A DNA stretch of 64,000 nucleotides from positions 37,322,605 through 37,386,604 of the forward strand of contig OX457043.1 in assembly GCA_949752735.1 (NCBI GenBank). Direction: 5' to 3'. The stretch is from Lumbricus terrestris. Lineage: Eukaryota; Annelida; Clitellata; Crassiclitellata; Lumbricidae. The notes below the pieces were generated by a model. It did no database searches. It worked only from the letters and a program-made list of their open reading frames with translations, and was not told the DNA's origin. A program made the translations under genes and the position numbers. Shown here one piece after another: positions 1 through 11,884 of this stretch (its first letter is position 1; each line of letters opens with the position of its first letter).

Positions 1-136
1 AAGTTTAAGAAATTAAGAGTTATCCTATAACAAGTCTTCTAACGTTATTTCTCTTATTATTTTAAAGAAGCCAGTCAAAATGATTGACCCGCATGGCCTA
101 ATTTAAAATAGCCCATCACTGTTGATACTTCCCAAA

Positions 137-325
137 CAGGGCCAGATTAAGGCATGTTCGACCGAACAGGGGGCCCCACACTTTAGGGGGCCCCACACAT
201 GCGGGAAAAAGTTACCGAAAATTTATAGATTTTTAGCAAATTTCAACAAAAAGTCATCACAATTTTTGGCCGAAGATCCGCACAAATTTTCCAAACAGGG
301 CCCCACATTTCTTAATCCGGCCCTG
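137..325. mobile_element. hAT-type MITE (189 bp)
   Basis: The terminal inverted repeats are CAGGGCCAGATTAAG and CTTAATCCGGCCCTG. The element is flanked by a perfect 8-bp target duplication TTCCCAAA at 129-136 and 326-333. CAGGG ends plus an 8-bp TSD are the hAT hallmark. It encodes nothing. Confidence 0.88.
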
Positions 326-569
326 TTCCCAAAGAAAAATTTACAATAACAATAAGTTCCTGCGATTTCAACCAATTCATAAGCTGGAGCTAATAAATCG
401 GATGTGTGGGAGAACTTTGCCAAAATTTCATCGACGATAACTTTCATTATTGTTGCAGTATTCTTGCTAAGAAATTTCATTATTTCCGAAAATGCGGGCC
501 CCTAAACCTGCGGGCCCGGGTGCTGCAGCACCCTTAGCACCTACCTTAATGCGGGCCTGATCACTAACC

Positions 570-1045
570 TAATTAAAACATTACACATATGCAGAACATG
601 TGTGGGACAATTGACAAAGCCAAGTATACTATGAAAGTATGCTAAAAATTCACATTTCAAGAGCCAATACGCAACTCTTTATGCATATAGATGCAGAATT
701 TGTGGTCGGTCTTTTGACAACATGAAATATTACAAATCTGAGATAAACGTTGCACATGTGCATACATGTGTGGGACAATTGATATAGCTCCAGTATACTA
801 TGGAAGTATGCTAAAAATTCACATTTCAAGAGCCAATACGCAACTCTTTATGCATATAGATGCAGAATATGAGGTCTTTAGACAGATTAATCTAATTCAA
901 ACATTACACATGTGCATACATGTGTGGGAAGTTGATGTAGCTCCAGTATACCATTTAAGCATGCTAAAACTGCACTTTTCCAGAGCCAATATGCAACTCC
1001 ATATTGCACTTAGATGCAGCATATGTGGTCTTTTGCCAACATGAC
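570..1045. repeat. Three-copy ~160 bp tandem repeat
   Basis: Three diverged units start near 571, 735 and 890. Each carries ACATGTGTGGGA, CAGTATAC, TATGCTAAAA and GAGCCAATA in the same order. The sequence 1050-2200 that follows is AT-rich and holds nothing I recognise. Confidence 0.85.
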
Positions 1046-2207
1046 CATTTCAATTTCCGGTTGCAATATAGTCATGTGGGGGTAGCACAATGTTTTGCAC
1101 ACCAATACAAAGGACTTGAAGAGTATGGTACTTTCAGCAGACACCAAATACTAATATCAGTGTGCTTCCGTCATGGAAGACATAACATCAAAATAATGTC
1201 ATAAACAGACACAATGTCAAAATTCCAGTTATAAAACAGGTCTTTTACATAAATTTGGGAATTTTCCTATAAAAATGCATGCTGGCACCACCATTTTTTA
1301 GAAAATATTTGATTTACAGTTTGTATCACTAGTAATTAAATGTCAGTTTAAATATGCTGTCATTTGTTTCTATCACTATTTTAACATAATGTCAAAGTGT
1401 TTTATCTACAAAGAGTGTCCAGTTATGCACGATCTGCCCGTCAGTTGTCTCATAAGATTACGCTGACAACCAGCACTAGTGACAATAATTCCTGGTCATT
1501 TGGTATGACACACTGGAAAGTTTGAAGTGTCTAAAGTGAAAAACTGACCAAGATACATGGGCTGCTGAAATTGGTTGGATAGCACAAAAAAGTATGTGAA
1601 TTTGCGTCTGTGTAATTTATGATATTTTCAGACTTCTTCAATAACTTTTGATCTAGAGCAGCTAAACAAAATTTAACTTGCTTTCAGTTTTGAGTTCTGA
1701 GCATTGCATAGATTTGCTTGATCAAGTAAATTTGCTGTATTTCGTATGAAGAATAAACCAGTTGCTGAAAAGTGTCAAAACATTTATTGTCAAACCTATT
1801 TATCGGTAGTCATGCCTGCTGTCACATTACACCTTCTACAATATATTAAGGTCCGTGATAATTTTATTTGGTTTTAATTTAGCTACAACTAGAGTATCAA
1901 ATGTGTAACATATTTGTGTCTTGGCTGACAGGAACCGTTGTAGTAGTTAGCCAAAAACATTTCATTTCCGTGATAGTGGTCACTTTCAACTGACCAAATG
2001 GGCATGTGGGGCACCTGATAAATAAGTCAAACACATGTCATTGGAGAAACTGAAAAAAACCTTTTTATTGACACCAAACACCAAATAAGTAATCTTTAAA
2101 GCAGTGGAATTTTTTCAGAATAGCCCGCAGGAATTGGTAAGACAGGCAGTGTCTCCTAAAGCTTGACTCCAAACATATCCAGCCCAGGGATGAAAGTGAG
2201 CCGGGTC

Positions 2208-2328
2208 GCACGATTCCATTTCCTAGGGTCGTAACGGCATTGACTTAGTTAATGCTCAAACATTTCATGTGACTCATCATTAATATTCATGATCTAGTGA
2301 CGGGCATAGCTAATGCATAAACATCTAA
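2208..2328 (+). repeat. Left arm of a distant inverted repeat
   Basis: About 120 bp beginning GCACGATTCCATTTCC and ending GCATAAACATCTA is repeated in inverse orientation at 10012-10130 with few differences. It could be a terminal repeat of one large element or two copies of a dispersed repeat. Confidence 0.75.
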
Positions 2329-2361
2329 TTTAATTGTCAAGTCCAAAAAACATGAAGTAAA

Positions 2362-2570
2362 ATGGCGGCTGTCATTCGTCGATTAGAAGGATTTTCAAAC
2401 GCAGGAGTCGTTAAAATTCAGCGAAATTCACTCGATTCATCCTTGGACGATAAACGGGACGATGCTTTTCGTCTTAGCCGTCACCATTTTGCCGATAATT
2501 TGCGATGAATTTGCCGAATACTCGGAATCCCACGCGTCACGTTAAGGGGACACTCCCTTCGGTAATGCAG
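2362..2570 (+). other. Candidate first exon: short ORF and strong splice donor
   Basis: An ATG in a good context (AAAATGGCGG) opens a 48-residue frame (MAAVIRRLEGF…HHFADNLR, stop at 2506-2508). The segment continues to a strong donor, GCAG|GTAAGA, at 2571. It could be the 5' exon of the DUF4806-like gene, with the ORF as an upstream ORF or a mispredicted frame. The peptide itself is not recognised. Confidence 0.25.
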
Positions 2571-2936
2571 GTAAGATTATATTCCACCACGTATTTTTGT
2601 TTCTTACAGTAACGTTGATAGTTTTAAGTGATTTTCGTCGGTGCTCCATTTCTCGTCTCTTTTCGGACGAGTGGCCGCTGGCTTAGCTGTAGCCTGCAGC
2701 TTGTTCACCGTTACAGGCATCTGCTTGGGATAACTTAGATCACGTGGGCCGAGCGGTAGCCAGTGATCTGCGGGTGACGATCGCCCTTTGCAAATTGATA
2801 CTGTAGCGGATTCGGTCTTTTGAAAACTGACGCTGCATCAGGGTGGTCTGTTGTGAATTGGTTGATGATTCATATCTTGGTAAGAATTTGTTGTTTTAAT
2901 CACTATACATTGTGTTTCTGGATATTTCTTGTACAG

Positions 2937-3042
2937 GGAGAAAGATGATAACTTTAGTCATGGAGGTGAAGCATGAAATGAAAGCTCTTCAGCAGCAGAA
3001 TCAGCACATCATCGAATTTTTTAAAAATAAAGCCTCTAAGTG
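2937..3042 (+). CDS. Candidate exon upstream of the DUF4806-like exon
   Basis: After an acceptor (CTTGTACAG ending 2936) an open frame reads RKMITLVMEVKHEMKALQQ and then QNQHIIEFFKNK, a short amphipathic, glutamine-rich segment like the coiled coil that often precedes DUF4806. Possible donors (GTGGTA or GGTACA near 3038-3042) give phase 2, which does not match the phase 0 start of the exon at 3312. An intermediate exon is missing, or the gene is broken; a LINE 3' tail lies at about 3090-3160. Confidence 0.35.
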
Positions 3043-3311
3043 GTACAATGTATTTGTCAGTATGTACTGGTATATATACATATATATGGCCATTTATATA
3101 GCGCCTTCACAGGAATCTCACAAAGGCGCTTATTGTCTCTACCCAACAAATCTCAACAGGTGCGATTTACTGTCAGTATATGGTGCTTGCTCCAGAACAT
3201 TCTATTTAGGGCGATGATGTCACTTTATTTCTTTCGTTAGCACAATGGGTAGAACCTAGGTAGAAGTAAAATAAAATACTGTGTTATAATGATAGAATGT
3301 TATGTTTGCAG

Positions 3312-3471
3312 GTCAATTATCTTGGGCTCATTCGTGGGCTGACCATCAATGCCACCACTGTAAATGTGCTAAGGTCTTTGCTGATGAATGACTTGGCCAG
3401 GCAATTCAACTTTTGTGGGCAGCGTGGAAAACACAGTTTCAAATCACTGCAGCTAAAAGACGTTCTTCATG
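3312..3471 (+). CDS. Exon resembling a DUF4806 domain
   Basis: Between an acceptor (TTTGCAG at 3305-3311) and a donor (CATG|GTTAGT at 3472) the frame is open for 53 codons. It begins VNYLGLIRGL, continues with VLRSLLMNDLARQFNF and GQRGKHSF, and ends LQLKDVLH. The pattern (a hydrophobic start, 'LL-NDLA-QFN-GQRGK-F', then 'L-DV') is what I know of the DUF4806 domain, found near the C-terminus of many multi-copy invertebrate proteins of unknown function. The exon starts in phase 0 and ends in phase 1. A clear downstream continuation was not found; a LINE 3' end follows at 3508. It may be a host gene, a pseudogene or a transposon-borne gene, since it lies inside the inverted repeats at 2208 and 10130. 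Confidence 0.6.
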
Positions 3472-3507
3472 GTTAGTTGTTCAATATGGCATTTATTTTA
3501 GCAAGTT

Positions 3508-3640
3508 CATTCATTCATTCATTCACTATTAGAATTTATATAGCCCCACAACCGAGAAGGCTCGGTGCTGTCTGGTAGCTAATCGAGCCCGTGGAACAAG
3601 CAGTTGTCCCTTCGCAGCAGACGCGCTTCAATGTCAGAGA
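3508..3640 (-). mobile_element. LINE/SINE 3' end fragment with (ATTC)n tail
   Basis: A short (ATTC)n run followed by a TATATAGCCCC segment is the minus-strand 3' end seen in other copies in this window (compare 40078 and 34553). Only the untranslated end is present. Confidence 0.45.
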
Positions 3641-5217
3641 CAGAGAACGCGCAGGTAAGATGGAGCCCAACCAAATATACAGCGAGAAACCAGAGCAGCA
3701 ATTAAAGTTATGCTGTCAAAACATGTTTAATGAGGACTTCCAATATTTTGACGTAGTGGGCATTGTTGCAAGAAAACATTTTTGTTCAGGCTTGCTGTGC
3801 AGATATGATTTGTGCAGAAATAATATTTATTCAAAATTTATCAGATGTATTATTGCATGCACCAAATTCTCATCTGAAATGTTAAATTTGTGTTTGGTGG
3901 ATGACAGTACTGTCATTGTCTGATTATTCTTGTAAATATATCAGACACAACTTTATTCTGTGATGTTCTTACTTCTTAGTTCTTCGATGAATATACACAA
4001 CGCTGTTGCATTTGCTTTTTTCGCTTGTATGAAGGCATATAGCACAATGACATGCTTTTGTTTATTAATTAAGAGCCTTTAGCATGCTCAAGTTTATGTT
4101 TACCATTACAAGTACTTGAAGTACACTTACCAAGTGAAGGCCACTATAATTATGTAAAGAACAAAAACCTCACTGGACTCTTAAGGCAGGTTAACCAGAA
4201 CAATTACTTTAAACTTGAACTCTTTTGAGCTACAGAATAGTGTTAACAATTGACCATGTAACAGATTGCAGGGCCTTAAACTTGCAATGGCAGAATTAAA
4301 TTTTCTCAGCTTCAAGTTAAGTGAACAGTTAATTGTGTTTTGTGAAATACAGCCTGCCAGATAATCTGTGAATGTGTGGTCTTGCAGAACGATGCCTTCC
4401 ACTTCAACAACACCATTCAACCATTTGACTTTGGACGATGAAAACAACGGGGAGATGACAGCAGCACTGTAATGATCAGTATCCATACCAGAACGAAGCA
4501 GGCACTCGGAGAAAGCAACAAGAGACACTGATTTATAACCTTTATTGTGTTTCTTGCCTGCTTATGTGTTATGGGATATTATGCATAATTATCTTATATA
4601 CAGAGCTTCTAGTATTGAATGCCATGCCTTTGGGTCATTCCGTGTCAAATCAACCAATTTTTTAACATTTTCCCACCTTCAACTTTAGATTTTTCTGAAA
4701 ATTTTATCATCTGTTTGCCCACCAATTCTGAGCACAAATAATTTTTTTTAGTAAGATAGCTCAAAATTTGACCGAGATATGTCATTGTAAAGTGAGGTGG
4801 GGTAGGCAAAAATTTGCGTTCGATTTTCGGAAATGTTCTCTTCGGCTATATTTAACATTAAATATCTCGAGAAGTAGTGCAGGTAGAGGCATGAGGTTTT
4901 CACTGTTGTATTCAGCAAATTGGTGGTGACACAACGAGCTTATAATACTGACTTTGTCTTGTGTAGGGACTCTACACGACAGCTGCCAATATGCCATCTC
5001 AGGACTCGCAACTGCATTTTCTTGAATTTGCCCGACACATATGAGAAAATATTGGTGCAAGGAATATATAATCTGTCCATATTCTGATTTAGCAAGTAAT
5101 TGGCTTCTACTGGATGTACTTTGTTGTGGTATTTGATTGCAAATTTTTTCATACTGACATGCCAATCTTTGTACTGATGAAAGGGGGTCAACTTCACCAG
5201 GCGATATTGGGAAAATT

Positions 5218-6360
5218 TGCAATCAAATACCACAACAAAGACGAATTATATCATGTTTTGTTCTAAAAAGAAAATTGAACTCAACTTAGATTATAATTTA
5301 ACCGTTAATATAGATAACCAAAGTATAACCAGAGTGTCATCAACTAAATTTCTGGGTATACACATAGATAAGCAGTTAACTTGGAAACAACATACAACTG
5401 ATATTACAAAGATATCAAAAAACATAGGCGTAATTTCACGCATTCGATATCTACTGCCACAATATATACTTGTAAACCTATATTACTCTCTAATATATCC
5501 TTACATGTCCTATTGTAATCTCATTTAGGCTTCTTCATACCGTACTCGCTTGAACTCTCTGACAACATTACAGAAACGAGTTTTGCGAATCATCTGTAAT
5601 GTACCATATAGAACCAACTCTCATCTTCTATTCCTAAAATTGAAAATTTTACCTTTTGAGTGTATTAACAAGCTGCAAGTGGGGCTATTTATGTACAGAA
5701 TTCACTCAAACCAAAACACAGGAAATTTTGACCACTGGTTCTGCAAAAACTCTGAGCTACATGATCATTATACGCGCTCAGCAAACAATATTATCATCAA
5801 AGAAGTGTACGCACCAACATTAGACAGCATGGCATTGGAATACATGGACCATTGGTTTGGAACTCCCTGCCTAAAGAACTTACCGATCTGCCCTCAATCC
5901 ATCAGTTTAAAAATAAATTTAAAATCCACCTTTTAGCAACGATTATGTAAAGAATGTGCTACATGGTTTGTGCATGCATTGTTATGATTTTATGATTTTA
6001 CTTTACGTTCACTGTATTAATTAAGTTGATTGGTTGTTGCATTCCTTAGATTAAGAATGGACACCATATTCAAGCATTGTTTGAGGACTCATTGTAGTAT
6101 GTTAAACAGAGTGTAGATTAAGAATGGACGTCATATTCAAGCATTGTTTGAGGACACATTGTAGTATGTTACATAGTTTTTAAAGTTTAAACAGACACTG
6201 TTGTATTAATATCTGATGATGTCTATAGGGTGACCCTGCCTAGCGGAACCTTATGTTCCTTTGGGTTTACCCATTGACGCCAATTGCACATGAATGTCTA
6301 ATCTGTTGATTGCATGTATCAAGGTCTTGGTGATCAATAAATATATTGATTGATTGATAT
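5218..6360 (+). mobile_element. 5'-truncated LINE, RT C-terminal part
   Basis: Two reading frames (5217-5528, 5550-5936), separated by one stop, encode the end of a reverse transcriptase and its C-terminal region: SSTKFLGIHIDKQLTW, then TLQKRVLRIICNVPYR and HYTRSANN. The 3' end is a (TTGA)n tail near 6345-6360. This arrangement is typical of CR1/Jockey-group LINEs, but the clade is not certain. The 5' end abuts a 29-bp perfect inverted repeat (5119-5147 and 5212-5240), which may mark a 5' inversion during insertion. Confidence 0.8.
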
Positions 6361-6389
6361 TGAGTACTATTGGAACAGCTTCTTTTTAA

Positions 6390-6600
6390 CATACAAAAAA
6401 TACCTTAATCCAGCTTCCATTTATCAAGTGATATTTTTTATAAATCCAGCCTCTGTTCAACCAAGTTATTTTCATCCATCCAGCTACAATTTAAGCAAGG
6501 ATCGACACTTGCATCAATCCAACTTCTATTGTATCTTAAATGGAAGCCGGATTAATAAAACACTTGAGAAATGGAAGCTGGATTAAGGTTTTTTATAAAT
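6390..6600. repeat. Array of ATCCAGCTTC-type motifs
   Basis: Variants of ATCCAGCTTCCATTT recur every ~35-40 bp, switching to the inverse form (AAATGGAAGCTGGAT) near 6540. The inverse array continues at 6925-7170. The same array type occurs in the foldback at 26469-28268. Confidence 0.7.
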
Positions 6601-6691
6601 TCATGGCGTTCATGGCATCCAAAATTAACGACGCTAAACTGCGGGATTACCCCGAAACCAATTATAATTTAAAAAATTCAATTCATACCTG

Positions 6692-7248
6692 GGCATACCT
6701 GGGAACGGCGGTCCCAAATTTTGAAACATGTATTTTCGTCAGAGGAAGAGCCAACTACAGTTAAGGCTGCATTTATTCACTTATTTTCTTCATTCTTTAC
6801 CTACTCACTTACTTACGAGCTGCTCGGGCTTTTTACGTCATTGTTTACGTTGTTTTGACGGCATTCCGTTGGGAAATAAATCAACCTGACGTGTCGTAAT
6901 AGCGCGGTGTTTAGGATGGGCGCATAGAAACCACGCTTGAGAAATAGAAGCTGGATGAAGACCTTGTACAGATGAAATGGAGGCTGGATTGATGAAAAAA
7001 CGCAAGAGAATTGGAATCTGGATGAAGGTTCTTCTGCAGGTGAAACAGAAGCTGGATTGACGAAAATAACGCATGAGAAATAGAAGCTGGATGAATATAT
7101 TTCTAGATCTGAAATAGAAGCTGGATTGACGAAGAAACGCTTAAGAAATGGAGGCTGGATGAAAAAGCCACACTTTTTGCCCATCCAATACTCCGCACTA
7201 TCGATTTATGGAATTTTATAATTTGGGACCGCCGTTCCCAGGTATGCC
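6692..7248. mobile_element. DNA element with ~29-bp TIRs and 8-bp TSD
   Basis: The ends are GGCATACCTGGGAACGGCGG… and its inverse, …CCGCCGTTCCCAGGTATGCC. The direct repeat CATACCTG lies at 6684-6691 and 7249-7256. The right half holds an array of GAAGCTGGAT units. No transposase is visible. The superfamily is uncertain (MULE-like or hAT-like). Confidence 0.75.
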
Positions 7249-7449
7249 CATACCTGTAAGTGCAATTATCTTAATAATTATTACTAAACTCGTGATATTT
7301 TAACACCGTGGACACGTCACACGTGCTGTGTTTATTTTATCCACCAGTATCCCAACATGCATCACTCAGCTCATTACTGAGCATTACGATTTACGCTATC
7401 AGCATACAGCCTTGGGCTTCAAGGGTTATGAGTATTAATGAGATAGTCA

Positions 7450-9760
7450 CGTGGCTTTGTAATTGTAATTGTACATTTATATAGCGCCACTTCAAGAGAA
7501 CTCCTCATAGGTGCTCCCGACCTGACACCTAACCACAATCAAAGAGAATGGTTTTCAAACGCTTGCGGAAAAGGGGCAAAGAAATACAAAGAAGTTCATT
7601 GCGGAGACTAATAGGTAACTTATTCCAGAAAGACGGACCAACCATAGCAAAGCTTCTATGTAGCACTGTGGAAGATCGAGCCCTAGGGACAACCAGGTCA
7701 CCATGCGTAGCAGAGCGAAGGAATCTACGGCCTGGGATGGACAGCACAGGTACACAGAGTTCCATAAGATAGATCGGAGCTTGGCCTGCTAGGCAATTGT
7801 GCATGAACATTAAAATCTTAAACTCAATACGTTTTTGCATTGGCAACCAGTGCAGTTCTTCCCGTATAAAACTTGATATATGCCCAAACTTTGGAATGCC
7901 GCCAATCAGGCGGGCCGCAGCATTAAGGACAGATTGCAACTTATTAATGCGTGAAAGTGTTAAGCCCGCATAGATGGCACTACCATAGTCAACTCTCGTG
8001 CATTAAATGCATGCATCAGAGTAGTGGCAGCTTTGGTTGTAAGTGAGCGACGTACCGAGCGAATTTGACGAAGATGGTAGAAGCAAGTGCGACAAACATT
8101 CCTCACGTGATCAGAAAGGGTAAATTCCTGGTCCAAGGTCACACCCAAATCACACACAGTGGTAGAAAAAGTCATGCCAGGAAAGCAATGTTGCAGATTT
8201 TGCATATCAATTTTAGAAACTTGCACACGACTTCCAACCCAAATAAATTGTGTTTTACCAGGATTTAACCTGAGGCGATTGGATGACATCCAGGCACCAA
8301 TCGTTTCCGACGTCATAAGTATTTTTTCCAACAAGTGAGATAGCCTCTAAAGCTGGACCCTGGCCTGTGTGTCATCAGCATATTGATGTGCAGCAACCCC
8401 CACAGAATACAGAATCTTATTTAGGTCAGCTGTATATAAAATGTAAAGCAAAGGCCCTAAAATGGAACCCTGTGGAAGACCAAAATAAACTCTGGACCAG
8501 TCAGACCGGGTGGAACCAAAAACCACAGACTGGCTGCGCTCAGAAAGAAAAGCCTGCAACCACAGCAGTGGGCGGCCAATGACACCAAACGACGTTTCAA
8601 GGCGCTCTAAAAGAATGCCATGGTCGACGGTGTCAAAGGCCGCACTCACGTCAAATAAAGCAAGGAGTGATACATGCCCCTGGTCAACATCAGCATACAT
8701 GTCAACTAAAATGCGTGTTAAAACAGATTCAGTGGAATGAAATTTTCTGAAGCCTGACTGTTGGTTGGGCAGAAGGGAGTTTGCTTCAACGTGACTAATA
8801 AGCTGCAACGATACATATTTCTCGACTATCTTTGACAAGAAAGATAGATTAGAAATCGGTCGATAATTGGCCATGTCATTTACATCAAGACCACTGCGCT
8901 TAAGTGAAGGCAAAACTATAGCCCGCTTCTGAGAAGAAGGAAGGGCCCCATCCCCCAATGCAGTATTACAAAGTAACAACAAAAACGGCAGAAGATCATC
9001 CACGAAGTCCTTGATGAGAAATGACGGCAGCGGGTCGAGCTCACACGACTTCGATGGCGAGGACAGCAACAACTGGCGAAGGTCTTCTGCAGAAAACGGC
9101 TGGGCGGTAGATGGCAATTAGCGTCAGAGGACCACGGGCAGTAGCGAACGACAGGCACAGAGCCTCGAAAGTGATTGGCTGAAATGGCAGGGCAGTGATC
9201 TTAACCTTGTGAATGTCTTTGAAATAAACAACGATACCTCCATGATTCTGAATCGGTGTCTCCTGTCCCTCATCTGTCGCACGTGGCATGTCAAAGAACA
9301 GATACCCCGGTGGAGCCGCTCTACGCACAGGAACATCGGACGAAGAAGAATGCCAAGACTCAGTAACAACGAGAATGTCAAGGTCATGGGCGACGATAGT
9401 ATTAGCGATGTCAAGGAACTTGTTACCCAGCGAACGTACGTTCCACGTGGCCAGATTGAGACCACGAACATCACAGTCAGAGTGCAACGACCGCGCAGAT
9501 TCTGTTGGAATGGCCGCTGATGTAGTTGGCAGATCTGAGGGCATCATCGTAATAGGCATGTCCGAAGGCTTCAATGACACAGAGACCGCCGCCCTGTCTC
9601 TTGCCGGCCACCACAGGTGTAGTCGGAAGATAGCCTTGCGCGTACATCGCGGTACGACTAGCCCAGGACGATCGTGTGCTCGTAACTGCGACGACGTGTA
9701 TACGTACGTCAGGGTCGTGTTTAAAAATGGCGACGTCACGACTAACTTTATCGACGAACT
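7450..9760 (-). mobile_element. CR1/L2-like LINE with endonuclease and RT
   Basis: Read on the minus strand, 9739-9120 encodes an APE-type endonuclease start (LNLATWNVRSLGNKF, VTESW, IVVYFKD). The frame then passes abruptly at about 9117 to the RT region, so part of the endonuclease and the linker is deleted. RT blocks are plain: NYRPISNLSFLSKIVEK, FRKFHSTESVLTR, LFDVSAAFDTVDH, GLPQGSILGPLLY and QYADDTQ. A frameshift near 8340 leads to WMSSNRLRLNPGKTQFIW, and the conserved C-terminal region follows at 7939-7529 (NAARLIGGIPKF, HWLP, FWNKLP). The 3' end (ATTTATATAGCGCC near 7470) is shared with the SINE at 15195. Several frameshifts make it inactive. Confidence 0.9.
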
Positions 9761-10011
9761 TTAAAATATCCAAAGCTGTAATTTTTAAAGTCACTCTTGA
9801 TGACAACAGAAGCACTAAATATTATTGAACTTGTATGAGATAAAATAATAACATAAATTGCCCGCAAATCCGCAAAATCCGATGTAAACCGTCAGCGTAA
9901 CACAGGTCGGTGTTTACACGCCGAAGCGCAAAACCGGAAGTTAAGTTTTATTGTATACGCATTAGCTTCGCCCATTCGTTAAAAAATTAGGTGATACTTG
10001 ATTCTCAAAAC

Positions 10012-10130
10012 TAGATGTTTATGCATTAGCCTCCCCGACCATAGATCATGAATATTAATGATGATTCACATGAAATGTTTGGGCATTAACTCAGTCAATG
10101 CCGTTACGACCCTAGGAAATGGAATCGTGC
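10012..10130 (-). repeat. Right arm of the distant inverted repeat
   Basis: Inverse copy of 2208-2328, ending GGAAATGGAATCGTGC. It directly abuts the large foldback that starts at 10133. Confidence 0.75.
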
Positions 10131-10132
10131 AG

Positions 10133-10808
10133 CCGATTTCAGCAAAGTTCGAATATAGCGAGTGAAGAACACAAGTTAGGGTTGCGAGCAGCATATTACA
10201 AGATGGATTAGGTGTAGCGAACACGCGCAACTTGGTCGAAACCTGCGTTCGACACGGTGAAAACGATAAGTTCCGAAATTTTCGCCACACATATTCGCAC
10301 GCGGCAGCAACCTTCGAGCAGCGGTGACGGCGGCGGCGCTGCGCCTCGACTCACTCGTGCGACTTCCACTCCAGCGGCGTGGCGACGGAAGCGGCATGCG
10401 CTCCCAATCGATCGTGCTTTGACTCGTATAAAGCTAAAGACTCATGCGTATTGCTGGTGATGGAAATTATTGAAAGATCTGTGTTGGAGCGTATTCGACT
10501 TTAGCTTGTACGAGTCAAAGCTTGATCTATTTGGGCGCGCATGCCGCAGCCGTCGCCACGCCGCTGGAGCCGAGGTCGCCCGAGAGGGACGGGGCGCAGC
10601 GCCGCCGCCGCCGTCACCGTCGCACGAAGGTTGCCACCGCGCGCGAATATGTCCGGCGAAAATTTCGGAACTTATCGTTTTCACCGTGTCGAACGCAGGT
10701 TTCGACCAAGTTGCGCGTGTTCGCTACACCTAATCCATCTTGTAATATGCTGCTCGCAACCCTAACTTGTGTTCTTCGCTCGCTATATTCGAACTTTGCT
10801 GAAATCGG
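10133..10808. repeat. Large foldback: ~310-bp inverted arms, ~50-bp loop
   Basis: The arm starting CCGATTTCAGCAAAG at 10133 is repeated in inverse orientation ending 10808. The arms match almost throughout, including a GC-rich inner part ((GGC)n near 10330 and 10600). The loop is about 10446-10494. Open frames inside it are mirror images of each other and not coding. It resembles a foldback element; no clear TSD was found. Confidence 0.85.
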
Positions 10809-11382
10809 TGACGCATCACAAGTGTGTCACACCTTTTGTTTCCACAAATCCTAAGCCTGCACACTCTCCCCCACCCAAATATTTCACCAACTTATCACAC
10901 TCAACCCTAAAAAGCGATGTAATATGCTGCCTGCAAACCTAACTCTATCAAAATTGCTGACATACTGCAAAGAATGGACACCTTTGTTTCCACAAACATA
11001 AGAATGTGCCCCTCTCCCCACTCAATACTTCGCATCTTACATCGTTCCCCACGCAATCCCTGCATTTCATACTTAGTACTTCGTTCACCATGCAATATCT
11101 GCATTTCATACTTAGCAAATTTACAAGTTTGACTTCGCACACTGGTAATAGATCGTGTCTTACTTTGAAATATTTTGAAAAGTATAAGTCCTATTCGCTC
11201 GCACAACTATCATACTTAACATTTTGACTGTGTCAATGTTCGTTCCTGATGCTTTGCAACTATGAAGTTCAAGCCTTTGTCTTATGTATATTACATTCTT
11301 CACAGTTTCATGTACCCTTGTTACCTTAATTTAGAAAATATTGCACAAAGTATATATCTGTAATTTAGAAATTTTAAGAGTT

Positions 11383-11390
<8 letters not shown>

Positions 11391-11426
<36 letters not shown>
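11391..11426. repeat. (TG)n microsatellite
   Basis: An uninterrupted TG run. Shorter TG runs at about 11760-11806 belong to the degenerate repeats leading into the minisatellite. Confidence 0.95.
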
Positions 11427-11429
<3 letters not shown>

Positions 11430-11884
11430 GATTGCCTATGCATTACCTTGTAGTGGGATAGTTGCCTGTGTGTGTGTGCTAGATGGTCTTATGTGTATGA
11501 GAAATGCTGTATGTGTTCGATATTTGGATATGCCCGAGCAGGAAAAGTTGCGCGGGCGCCACCTTGGGAGCAGAAGTTTGTTCATTTTTGATCTTATCCT
11601 ATTGTTAAATGCTGCAAATGCGCCACCTAGGGATTTGAAGATTGTGTGTTTCCATGTCTTTTGGATTCTTGTGTGTGTGAAAGAGTGAAGATGCGACACC
11701 TTGTTAATTGAAAGATGCATATCTGGGATATTTGGACTTAGACTCGCGAGAAAGGCTGTGTGTGTGTTTGTGTGTGTGTGTGTTTGTGTGTGTTTGTGTG
11801 TGTGTGATGTAGAAAGGGGACCATGTTGCAGCCAGCTGATAGGCCTGCTGCTCGATTCGTCGATTTTTGTGTTTCTATGTGCAT

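Noticed and set aside
10522..10854. 110-residue Arg-rich ORF
   Set aside because: It lies inside the large palindrome, where mirrored frames are open on both strands because of GC-rich repeats.
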